From: Dreissena polymorpha
Lineage: Eukaryota; Mollusca; Bivalvia; Myida; Dreissenidae
Length of the DNA stretch: 64,000 bases
Assembly (NCBI RefSeq): GCF_020536995.1
Contig: NC_068367.1
Span: 61,880,568 to 61,944,567 of the forward strand
Direction: 5' to 3'
Of this stretch, positions 1 through 12,100 are shown one piece after another (position 1 is the stretch's first letter; every line of letters starts with the position of its first letter). The notes beneath the pieces were generated by a model. That model saw only the letters and a list, made by a program, of their open reading frames with translations, made no database searches and was not told where the DNA came from. Position numbers and translations under genes: made by a program.

Positions 1-118
1 TAATGTTCAGTATTACTGTTTTTGCACAATATCGTAACTACAACGAAAAATTGGGAATCTGAAACATTTTTTTTTAAGTTTGTCAATTTACCAAAACGTG
101 AAAAGATCCCTTTAAGAC
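1..118 (-). repeat. Fragment of interspersed repeat R1 (same family as 62878-63290)
   Basis: The whole stretch is close to the reverse complement of about 62878-62995, including the block gaaaagatccctttaag and the neighbouring 'tttgtcaatttaccaaaac'. It is cut by the left edge of the window. In the right-hand copy this block lies upstream of a tRNA-like head, so this is probably one end of a SINE-like or tRNA-carrying element. Confidence 0.75.
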
Positions 119-204
119 TGTCGGTCAGTGCACATAAATCTCATATCTGAGCTATAACAATGTGCACATATTCCTCATCTAACTCAGCAGGTTTTTTTTA
201 CCTT

Positions 205-378
205 ATATAACAGACGCCGAATATCGGCGTCTTCCCCCACCAAACTAGGCTGGTTTTTTCCCCTTTCAGAACCAAAAATTCCCCCTAAAAAAATACACAA
301 AAAAGTGGAAAATCCCGCGTAAAATTTCCCCCACATAAGGGCTAAAGGCCCCTTCCCCCACAACCCAAAAAAAACCTG
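205..378. repeat. hAT-like non-autonomous element fragment (C/T-rich 'TTTTTCCCC' family)
   Basis: The sequence resembles 24437-24768: both hold a 'gccgaatatcggcg' dyad, then ttcccccac, a ttttttcccc block and a second run of C-rich motifs. Related pieces occur at 15020, 25325 and 25930. The ends are eroded here. The hAT label comes from the better-kept copies with CAGGGC termini. Confidence 0.5.
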
Positions 379-484
379 CTCAGGGTTGAGTCAGACTCAA
401 AACAAACAAGCAAATTCGTAGAATTGATATCCCCCGCAACATATGCTTTGTTTGAGGATGGGTGCAAATCGGACGGATGAACAT

Positions 485-1400
485 CACTTCCAAGATATGG
501 CTCCGGACACAAAAGTGACTGACGGACGGACAGCGCCAAAACAATATCCCTCCGCCTCTGGCGGGGAATATATACTCATACCAAGTTTCAATGAAATCCG
601 CCAAAGCACTTCCAAGATATGGCTCGGGACACAAAAGTGCCTATAGTAAAAAGCATTTTTTCAAGATACAAAGGGCCATAACTCTGTTTTTAACAGATGG
701 TATACAATGCCATTTGCGTGCATCATCCTCTTATGCATATATATACTCATACCAAGTTTCAATGAAATCCGCCAAAGCACTTCCAAGACATGGCTCAGGA
801 CACAAAAGTGCCTATAGTTAAAAGCATTTTTTCAAGATACAAAGGGCCATAACTCTGTTTTTAACAGATGGTGTACAATGCCATTTGGCGTGCATCATCC
901 TCTTATGCATATATATACTCATACCAAGTTTCAGTGAAATCTGCCAAAGCACTTCCAAGATATGGCTCCGGACACAAAAGTGCCTATAGTAAAAAGTATT
1001 TTTTCAAGATACAAAGGGCAATAACTCTGTTTTTAACAGATGATGTACAATGCCATTTGGCGTGCATCATCCTCTTATGCATATATATACTCATACCAAG
1101 TTTCAATGAAATCCCCCAAAGCACTTCCAAGATATGGCTCCGGATACAAAAGTGCCTATAGTAAAAAGCATTTTTTAAAGATACAAAGGGCCATAACTCT
1201 GTTTTTAACAGATGGTGTACAATGCCATTTGGCGTGTATCATCCTCTTATGCATATATATACTCATACAAAGTTTCAATAAAATCCGCCAAAGCAATTCC
1301 AAGATATGGCTCTGGACACAAAAGTGCCGGACGGACGGACAGCTGGACGGACGGACAACGCCAAAACAATATCCCTTCGCCTCTGGCGAGGGATAAAAAA
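485..1400 (-). repeat. 172-bp tandem array in a hairpin-ended (Helentron-like) element
   Basis: The phrase 'ccaagatatggctc' recurs at about 612, 783, 955, 1127 and 1299, a period of 171-172 bp. On both sides lies a GACGGACGGACA run followed by a stem-loop: aatatccctccgcctc pairing with ggcgggga at about 543-568, and aatatcccttcgcctc with ggcgaggga at about 1368-1394. This is the reverse-strand form of the hairpin plus GTCTGTCC end seen in many elements here. Open frames across it arise from the repeat and are not coding. Confidence 0.75.
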
Positions 1401-1594
1401 GGCTATCTGTGAACACTGCATAAAGCATGATTGCAAAACGCATCTAGACAATTAATAAAGAACTCAAAGTGGAGTCAGAATTGTGACGTCATTGATTTTT
1501 TTTTGCAATATTTTTTTTACAGCCTGCCTATTGGATTGGGAAAAATTGAGTGTCAAACCATGATGATATAGGGTTAAATGAAACATTATTTATA

Positions 1595-2694
1595 CAGTGG
1601 AACCCCTCTAAACCAGACAGCCCCAGGACCAAGAGGAAATTCCGGTTTAGAGAGGATTCCGGTTAAGAGGGGACATTAACTTTTTTTACTTTCAGAAGTT
1701 CTATTGCATAACCTTGTGTGGAAAAAAACACTTTTGCAAATTGTTATTTATATATAACATTCATTCATATTGTATCACATAAGAAAAACACGTCCCTTAG
1801 TCTGTTTGTTCGAAAGCAATATCAGTCACAACATAGATCCAACAGTGCACCCTATAAACAAACAATTGTATACATGCATGGATGTGTTAGGTGAATTTAG
1901 TTCCTTTTCACACTGAAAAACATGTACGCCTACTTTTTTCGCACGATATCCCAGATCGTCGACTTTCCTACCCCATATTTCTCTGACATAATCTTCAGTG
2001 TAGGTTTTGGCAACATCTCTGACTCTTTTATCAGTTAGATTTTTTTTATAGAGACAATTCCCAAAACATTGCTGCGAAGGAAATTCGGACATTTTTAGTC
2101 TTAATTATCTTAAGTACCAATTTTAAAATCTAAATGAATATCTAAATGCAACTGCTTCAAGAACTCTGCAAATCCCCATTTTATATCACACTAAATCAGC
2201 AATTGAAGTAACTAACACAAAATTAAATGGCAAAAAGAGTATTTAAATTTCGCACGGCTTCCTACATCAAAAACGAAACACACTAAAGAACTCCATGTTT
2301 GTTATCAGTAATTATAATCAGTATTATCACATCTATTGAGCGATATGTACATCACAGGACAAGTATCTTTAAATAGTTTTGCGATTTTTACAGTTTGCAA
2401 TTTTTTCGACCACCTTTACTAATTTCACACGTCTTTAATACGCTATTCACAACTTTTTGACACTAGTAGTGTAGGTGCAATAAACTGGCCCTGAGCGGTT
2501 TAGAGAGGTACATATACGCATGAAATTACCCGATTTTGATCAAAAGAATGACCGGTATTCGGAATTGAGGGGATTCCGGTCTTGAGAAGATATTTTACGC
2601 ATGGTTTTATAGGAAAAAAAATGGAACCGGACAATTTGTCCGGTTGAGAGAGGATTCCGGTATAGAGAGGATCCCGTTTAGAGGGTTTCCACTG
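1595..2694. mobile_element. Tc1/mariner-pogo-like non-autonomous element with TA duplication
   Basis: The left end begins cagtggaacccctctaaacc and the right end, read in reverse, begins cagtggaaaccctctaaacg. The inverted repeat is flanked on both sides by TA. Sub-terminal repeats of 'gaggattccggt' continue inward on both sides (1640-1670 and 2570-2680). The interior holds only a short open frame (minus strand, about 1826-2092, 88 codons) that I do not recognise as a transposase. TA duplication plus CAGT...-type ends fit the Tc1/mariner superfamily, pogo/Tigger branch. Confidence 0.8.
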
Positions 2695-2699
2695 TATTA

Positions 2700-2990
2700 T
2701 TATAAATGACAGTACATGTATTCCAATTGTTAATAAAATCATGTCTAACTGCATTTTTAAATTTATATTATAATGTGCTTCTGAATTATATAGCTGTATA
2801 ATAAACTCAATAAAGCTATTTTTTTAGTTTATTGGAAAAGTTTGTTTGGCATCTTTTCTTCTGGGAAATTTTGGGCAGAATTTTGCGATTTTTAAAATAC
2901 TTTTTACCACTTTTTACCAATGGGAAACAGCCTTTAATTTTGGGCAAGAAAATTACAATCAATGTATGCACATGCCCTAAAAACTAGTCT
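2700..2990. other. AT-rich intron sequence, no gene
   Basis: The stretch holds pieces of an AT-rich repeat with phrases such as 'actttttaccaatgggaaa', also seen near 4440-4510, 9220-9500 and 27250-27400. It lies downstream of CERS coding exon 7, so the next CERS exon is not here. Confidence 0.5.
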
Positions 2991-2996
2991 ACTCAC

Positions 2997-3125
2997 AGCA
3001 AGCCAGGTGTCAGCTGCGTCGTGAACTGCCAGAACGATGGTTCCGATACGCACAAAGTTGAGGACCCACGAGAAGTACATGAGCACCATTGTGGCGAAGT
3101 GGTGCACGATCATTTCTTTGAAGTC
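2997..3125 (-). CDS. CERS coding exon 7, Lag1p motif (residues 208-250)
   Basis: The acceptor is 'tttgtttgtag' and the donor gtgagt. The exon encodes DFKEMIVHHFATMVLMYFSW and continues to VHDAADTWLA. The paired His and paired Asp, needed for acyl transfer in the family, are intact. It ends in phase 0, so at least one more exon must follow to the left. Confidence 0.95.
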
Positions 3126-6100
3126 CTACAAACAAAAGGGGGTTTAATGCGTGTGCATAAAGTGTTGTCTCAGATTAGCCTGTGCAGTCTGCACAGGCTA
3201 ATCAGGGATGACACTTTCCGCTTTTATTGCATTTTTCATTTCAAGAACGACGCTACTTCACGAAAATCCAGTTAAGGCGGAAAGTGTCATCCCTGGTTAG
3301 CCTGTGTGGACTGCAGAGGCTAATCTGGGACACCACTTTACTTGGGCTCAACAAAATAACATGAGCCTTGTTCTGGGAAAACTGGGCTTACATCACAGGC
3401 TAATCTGGGACTGCACTGGCTAGTCAGGGACTGCACAGGCTAATCTGGGACTGCACAGGCTAATCAGGGACTGCACAGGCTAATCTGGGACTGCACAGGC
3501 TAATCAGGGATTGCACAGGCTAATCAGGGATTGCACAGGCTAATCAGGGACTGCACAGGCTAATCAGGGACTGCACTGGCTAGTCAGGGACTGCACAGGC
3601 TAATCAGGGACTGCACAGGCTAATCAAGGACTGCACAGGCTAATCAGGGAAGATGCTTTCGGCTTCTATGGTATTTTTCGTTTACAGGGAGTCTCTTCCA
3701 AGCAAAAATCAAATCCAGGCGGAAAGAGTTGTTTCTTATTGACTGTGTAACTGCACAGGCTAATCTGGGACAAGACTGCGCGTGCATGCTTTCAGCCCAT
3801 TTTTACCCGAACCAGGCTCATATGTATAAAGGTCAAGGTGTTTCGCCTCCAGAGGTCACCGTTTCCATCCCTACTCTGTGTTCTCCAAAGCTTCTCTTAC
3901 AAACGTCAAGAAGGCGTTGTTCCCTTGAAAAGCGTTTTTACATAAGTCCAAGGCTTTAAATGCAATCATGCTTAAATAAATAGATTATCTATTAATTGGT
4001 TCAGCAGATAGGCCCATGTTTTTATTTCAAGCTTTTTATTTGTAAAGCAGTTATTCCTATGGAAGATTAAAACAAACATTGAGGTGAAATATTAATATTG
4101 GTGATAAAAATATTTCTACGGAGGGGTCCAATAAATAATATCTTTTAATATTTAGTTCTTTTTTCCTTCTTTATAAAGTACCCATAAAAGGCACTTTCCC
4201 AATTGATGAAAAACTCCAAAAAATTCAATTGCTGTGTGCAAAATTTCCGAAAAGGATTGAAAGGTCTATTTTTGTCCAAAAGGGCATCATCTGCAAGTTT
4301 ACAAATAAAATGAGCAATGAAACTGAACATTTCTAGCCAAAATGCATGTAAATGAATATTTTTAATGATTTGTGCAATTTATACCCAGCAATTTCAAAGA
4401 CCCATAATTCCCAATGTAAAGATTTCACTATGCAAATTTTCCCAATTTGAAGGTTTTTTACCTTATTTTTCCCACTTTGTACAGTACTGGTACTTTTCCA
4501 ATTTGGGAAAAAATGCTGGCCCATACCTTTCTCTTGTGGTCTGAGCACACGGTGAACACAAGGCTCCAGTAGAAGCCCAGCTCCACGACATAGTGCCAGT
4601 ACATCTCCTCTGTTACAGGCTGTAAAACAAGTTAACCCTTTGCATGCTGGGAAATTTGTCGTCTGCTAAACTGTTGTCTGCTGAATTTCTAAAATTGGCA
4701 TTTTCTTCGATTTTTTTCAAAGAATACAATCAGAAAAGCAAACAGTTTGGATCCTGATGAGACGCCACGTTCTGTGGCGTCTTGTCTGGATCCACACTGT
4801 TTGCAAAGGCCTTCAAAATTCGGTTCCAACACTGAAAGAGTTAAAAGTACTGATTAAATACCCAGGAAACTGACTCGAGAGCGTTTCAAATAAGCCATGC
4901 GCGTTTTATGCAATCAAGCTAAAATAAATAGGTTTAAACTTTAAGTTAAAACCTATTAATATTAGCTTGATTACATCAAAGGCATTAGGATAATTGAAAG
5001 CCCCTCAAGTCTGTTTCCTGGGAAGAACCAGTACTTGGTGTCTATGGAGGAGATCTAAAGAACGCTCCCATGGTGGGAATATAACCCGCTATCCCCCGGT
5101 TGCTAGGCGGAAACCATATCTAGTACACCACTGTGATGAGGAATTAAAATCAACATTTTGGCAAAGTAAAAATTCACATTTTATGCTATTCTTATTTGTC
5201 TAGACAGCTAGAGAGTAACAAACATGACAACATAGCCTATACACTGGACAATCCTTATATTTTGCAATATTTTCACCTTTGACCCCTCCATATTATAGTC
5301 CTTTTATCATTTTGATGCAAAAGTTACCATTAAACTAACATAATTAAATGTATTTTTTTTCTTACACAAAATGCTTTCTTTGGTTAGGCAAGATACACTA
5401 CAAATTATACAAAGCAATATTTGCAGAACAATCAACAAATATCCAGAAACAAAATAACTAGATTTTAGGGTTTTGACCCCTGAAAAATTCATTTGACCTC
5501 TGACAATTTCAAGCACAAGGTCATTTGACTCCTGCTGGTTCCAAAAACTGTTGAAATCCCTGGGTTGACCAATCTCCTGATTTAACACAAACACATGACC
5601 ATCACAAATTCCCATTTTTACTCCATAATCCGAAATCTATAAAAGTATGTGTCTACATAAGTCATTTTTGAAAAAAACATTAATTTCATGACCATATAAC
5701 TGATTTTTCAGTATATTTTATAACAGAGGATCTGATTATCCATCAGAAAGCATTTTTTTAAACAAGACTATTGCAAAGCAATATACAGTCAATCTTGTGG
5801 ATGCGACCACTTGTATTAAGCGACCTTTGTCTTATGCGACCATTTTCTCGAGTATAGATAGCAGGTGCAGAAACAATGCACTGTACGCGACAAACATTTC
5901 CTGAGAAGAGCGGAAAATAAACTATTAATCGGCAACATCTGTCGAAATCCGTACATTACCAATTTGTAATTATGCTAATTAGTAGATATTTGTTAGCCAA
6001 TCACATTGTTATTTACTTAATTAATTTTCCAATCAGGTCTGTTTGTTTGTTTTCAATTGACGTGTTTTAATTTTTTCAGCTCATTATGTATCATAATCGA

Positions 6101-9100
6101 GTCAGATTTCCTTAAGCGTACATGCAGAAATCAAAATGTCAAAACGAAAAGTGTTAATGTTGAACGAGAAAATTCGGGTTTTGGAAGTAAAATCGCAGAT
6201 GAGTTTGGAGTCGGTAAAACTCAAATTCAGAACATTCTTAAGCGTAAAGCCGAGGTGCTTGAAGACGTGGAAAATAATGTGTCAGGTGAAAAAAAACGCG
6301 AAAAATATTTCCTTGTCTATGTTGTTTTTGCAAATAAATATGTACACTTAATTCATTTATAATAAATGATAATTTATTATAAGTGAAAAAATAAAACACA
6401 TTATAAGTAAAATATTGTTTATGTATTGTGTATTCATTTTATTATAAAAGTTAAAATCATTGTTGACAAAAGAGATTATCCTTCGTAAGCATTCTTCCAG
6501 AATGGCCTTTTTTTATTTAAAGACCATTTTATTAAGAGACCACTTTTGATTACTCCCTTAAGTGGTCTCTTAATACAAGATTGACTGTATGTCCCCTACC
6601 GGCTCCACCATTGTCAGAATTTAATTATTTATTTTTTTGTTGCCATAGCAACCAGAATTTTTGACATAGGAACAAAATGAAATGGCATGCATAATGTCCA
6701 TATTGCCATCTATCCATGTATCAAGTTTCATGAAAAAATATTAAGAACTTTTTAAGTTATCGCAGGATCTAGAAAAGTGTGACAGATAGACAGACAGACA
6801 AACAGACAAACACACAGCGCAAACCATAAGTCCCCTCCGCTGAAACCTTTAGAGGACAACAAGCCTATTTTTAAAATTGATATCTCTCTCCAAATAAATT
6901 GTGATTATGGATGGGTGCAAATCCCTTGATATACGGTATAAAAAATAATTAAGTGTAGGGTAATCGTTTTTATGCATTGCAATGCTCCTTATTGATAATA
7001 AACACCCAGGAAGTTTCATGTTGAAATCTTGTATGGTATCTGAAATATGGCCCTGAAAATTTCCACCATACAAAACAACAAAGGGAAATAACTCTTAGTT
7101 AATAAAGTGAAGGGTTATGGTTCTTAAATGTGGCAATGCTCCTTATTAATATCAATAACCCATGAAGTTTCATGTTAGAATAAAGCATGGTATTTGAGAT
7201 ATAGCCCTGAAAAGTTAAATCAAATAAAAACAAAAACAAAGGGATATAACTCTTATTTAATAAAGTGAAGCCTTATGGTTTTTGTGCATGGCACTGCTCC
7301 TTATTGAAATCTATACAACTGTGAAGTTTCATCTTGATATCCTATATAGTTTCTGAGATATAGCCCTAAAATGTTGTTTGACAGACAGATAGACTGATGG
7401 ATGGAAGGACAACGCCAATTCTATATCCCTCCACCTTTGGCTGGGGATAAAAAAGATATAATAGCAACAACAGTATGCAGTGATTACAAAAGACAAAGTT
7501 TACTTGGTGTGGCCAGTTGTCCCAACACAAGATTGTCTTCCAGAAATATGGCTTCTGAAAAAAAAAGTTTGTACCATTAAAGAAAAGCTAGAAAAGCAAC
7601 ATTAAAATTAAACATTAATAATTTCTTAGCACAAACATATACTCTGAAGTATTCATGTAAATGATTCAGTATGGAAATAAAAACAATCATTTTCAAAATT
7701 AATAAAAGTATCATATCTACGCTAAGTGTTTACAAGAACATTGTAATACGTGAAAATTTAAATTGTAATCCACATATAGAACACTTCAGATGCTGATTAT
7801 GATACCTACATTAACCCTTTGCATGCTGGGAAATTTGTCGTCTGCTAAAATGTTGTCTGCAGAATTTCTAAAATTAGCATTTTCTTCAATTTTTTTCAAA
7901 GAATACTATCAGAATAGCAAACAGTTTGGATCCTGATGAGACGCCACGTTCTGTGGCGTCTCATCTGGATCCAAACTGTTTGCAAAGGCCTTTAAAATTC
8001 AGCTCCAGCGCTTTAAGGGTTAATGGACGCTTGTTACCTAGCTACCAGACATTTTGTCCCTGAAAAACTTATATAGCTAACAAGGTTTAGGAAATATTTA
8101 TTCCATTTGATTAAAAAATAAATAAATTATATTACTTATTTTAAAATACACTCAGGGTTTTATCTACATATTCTGCTCTTAATTATCAAAACATATTATT
8201 AAGGAAGGAATTAAATCCATAATCTATAAATCAGGAAATTCAAAAATACTTTAAGCTTGACATATCCAAATACATTCATTAACCCTTTCAGTGCGGGAAC
8301 CCAATTTTGAAGGCCTTTGCAAACAGTTTGGATCCAGATGAGACGCCACAGAACGTGGCTTCTCATAAGGATCCAAACTGTTTGCTATTCTGATAATATT
8401 CTTTGAAAAAAAAATGAAGAAAATGCTAATTTTAGAAATTAAGCAGACGACATTTTAGCAGACGACAAATTTCCCAGCATGCATTGGATTAATTGTCAAT
8501 GTGAAGGCTATTGGGGGATAGGAATGATTTGGACATGATTTAAACTATTTGTTAAAACTTTGAGACAAGCTTGGACATGATTAAAACTATTTGTTATAAC
8601 TTTGAGACAACCACATTTATTTCCCATTAAACTAGAGCTTTATGATGTGTTTTTTACCACTTTTGAGATGGAGCAGTAATTTTGAATGAAATAATTTAGT
8701 GGTTTTGACTATGGAATAAAAAAGGAGAGAAATTTGTTGTTTTTTGCATACAAGTATTATGCAATTGAGAATCACAGTGTATACAAATTATATATCTGTA
8801 AAGGTTCAAACCATAGAGATGGAAGGGGAGATGAAATGAATGTTGTGAATATATTTTTTTAAATTATCCATTATAAATGTACTCCCCTTTAAACTTTACA
8901 AGCAGGGTTATAATGATAGATGGAGGTGGGAAATATTTTACACTTTAGACAAACCTGAAAAATCAACACTGAAAAAACAATATTCAGTATTATAAGAGGT
9001 TAACTTACTTTCCACAAGTACACGAGTGCATAGATGAAAAATGTGGTGTAGAAAATCAGATGCCAACTGCAATAACAAAGTTCACAGCAAAGTTGTTAGT

Positions 9101-12100
9101 ATGCACGTCTATATCTATACATGTATCAAGTATTAAAGGTTGAAAGATAATTTAGCAAAACGTAGTACATGTGAGATATGTCTCACAAGAAACCCGTGAA
9201 ACAAAATTTATTAGTCCAGTGATTTTTATTTCCCAGTTGGGAAAAGTACCTGCACCAGCCATATTGGGAAAAATTAGCGCGTAAAACCCCTGAAATGGGA
9301 AAAAAATATTGAAGTTAAATCTTCAAATTGGGAATGTGGTGCATTAGATTTTTTCCAACAAATATTAAATTAATTAAGGTTCTAGCCACAGAGCTGCATA
9401 AGGAAATTAACGAAAGTTGCATTTTATTTACATTTTTTTATTTTATTGAATCTTCAATTGGGTGATTTGTTATTTTTCCCAAATTGGGAAAGCGCCATTT
9501 TCCGGTAATTTAGAAAGAAGAAAAATATCTCTATAGTTAGTGGATTTTCAGGGTCCACTGTGACACTAAATCATATGCCGTTGAAATGAGTTCATGACTA
9601 ATCACAACAAAGATTATGTGGACAGGCCAGGAAAAGACAAAGATCCTGGAATTGGAAGTCCAGCACTCCACAAACTGAGCTGGCTGGCACATTTGGTTGA
9701 AAAGGTACACAGGTACTTCAGCAGTCTACTAGATATATGTCTGCGCCTGGTTGCTCAAAACTTTAAGGCCAGTTACGCCAACAGCCGATAATTTTAGGAT
9801 AATTTATGAGACAACATTTTAAACAAACTAATATAAGTATTAATTAAAACCAAATGTACATGATCAAATGATGTGCATATGCTTAATAATAAGTTTGCGT
9901 TTGAAATTAATTTCATTTGTGTCTAAAGTTAACAGATTGTCTCCTTAACTGGCCGATATGGTTTGAGTAACTGAGACCAGGTTAAGCAAAAGGGTAAGCT
10001 ATTATTATTTGTAGTGCATCATGTGGTTAGCCCATCACCCACACAGTTTTTGGCTTGTAGTGCTTTGATCTGATAAAACTGTAATGGCATATTATAAACA
10101 AAGTATCAGAAATCATAAAAAGATTGTAAGTGAATGTAAATGTTAACCAAGTAAATGTTTAAGTCCACATTTGAGCTAGTCGTATAGCAGAAACTATCTG
10201 GTGAATACATGTAGTTGAACTAAACATGAAAGAAAGATGTTGTTTCCATGTAAGTCTACCAAACATATGTTGTTTTAAGTTTCATTAACATTATATTTGA
10301 TAATAAACTTTATGGTGCGTAAAAAGAAATAAGCATAATTTCTTAATGGGAATATATAAATCTAATTTAATGCAATAGCATTATAGTGAATTGGAATGTT
10401 ATCAATAAACATATTGGTTAAGAGAAAACAAGGTACATTAAGACACAGATATACAGAGAGTGAATCACAGCAAAATTACATTGTTGTGTGTACATTTAAA
10501 CATCATATTACATTTTATATCTACAAAGTTAAATACAAATTTTAATTTTGAAATAAATAAAACACAGTTTTACAAAACATAAATATTTTGCCTAATGTTA
10601 ATTTTGCAATATTTAACCTGCTCTCACAAAACTTTTACACCATAAGCCAAACAAAAAGTCATTAGTTTCCACTAAAATTGCCTAAAAAGAAGGGATTGAG
10701 GTTGGCTTAACATTTTTTGTCTTGTCCTTTCTTTAAGAAACCCAGTTTAATAAAAATATGAAATACATGCAGAAATCATCAGAATCACTTTTTAAGGTTT
10801 TTAATTTAACCCTTTGCATGCTGGGATATTTGTCGTTTGCTAAAATGACGTCTGCTGAATTTCTAAAATTAGCATTTTCTTCGATTTTTTTCCAAAGAAT
10901 ATTATCAGAATAGCAAACAGTTTGGATCCTGATGAGACGCCACGTTCTGTGGCGTCTCATCTGGATCCAAACTGTTTGCAAAGGCCTTAAATATTCGGTT
11001 CCCGCTTTGTAAGGGTTAAAGCGGGTATATACGATTTTTTATATGTGTTTAATTGTAATATTGATAAAATATGTTACAATAACACAAAATAGGCAAGAAA
11101 AATTATACATTAAAGCCGAATTTCATAAAATGCAGCAAAGACAAATTAGCGCCCCGAGCCGATAGTGACGTACATATTTTCCTACAATAACCGAAGCATT
11201 CGTCTTTGTATTAGGATTGGAGATAGTGTTCGTGTGTCGTATGAATAGATATAATTGCAGAATTTCAAATAAACCGTTAAACTAAGTTTAGATGCACATC
11301 GTATGTATGGTATACATGCTGGCGAATTCGGCTGTACAGCCGTTTTCAATTTCAGAATTAAATATCTGGCTTAATATTTCGCATTTTTCGACACATGTTC
11401 TTCTTAACTTTTATTTTAATTTATATTGAAATATATATATAATAAGTTTTTAACACAGTTCATATAAATTCATAAATATTTGACTAAATCGTATATACCC
11501 GCTTTAAGTAAGGTTTATAACGCAAATGTGATCCTGAATTAAACATGACAATAAGTTTTTCTTTCGAGAATACCAGTATTGTTGGAATATATCTAATAAT
11601 AATTGTTCTATTGAATTTGAGTCAATAAGCATATTAAATTAGTTCACACATAAATATCTTAAACCATGCTCAAAAAGAGAGATTTAATATCTAAAGCCCA
11701 TTTTTATCCCATTGAAAGTAATTTTCTTATTAGCCTTATGTGTTTGAATTTTGAATGTTTTAAAGGTCAGCATATTTCCATTTAAGATAAAAAGTCTTGT
11801 CCAATATTTAATCATTACATTTTTTCCATGCAATAGCGTTTCTGTTGGCACTTAAGTCCTTCATAAACAGCGTTGATATATGTAGAGAGTCGTGTGTCTA
11901 TTATTTTTAAAACTTAACCAAAACATGCACCTGTTTGGATATCCATTTTTTTACAATCACTTAACAAAAAAGATATCCTAAAATTTAAGATAACCAAAAG
12001 TTATCCACTGAATAAGATTTATCCAGATAATTTATTATACAATTGACTACTGATCCATTGTGGGTTCCCGATACTTCGACCCCGTAGTTAAAAAAACTGG

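Noticed and set aside
1826-2092. Transposase encoded by the TA-flanked element
   Set aside because: 88 codons without HTH or DDE features; too short to judge.
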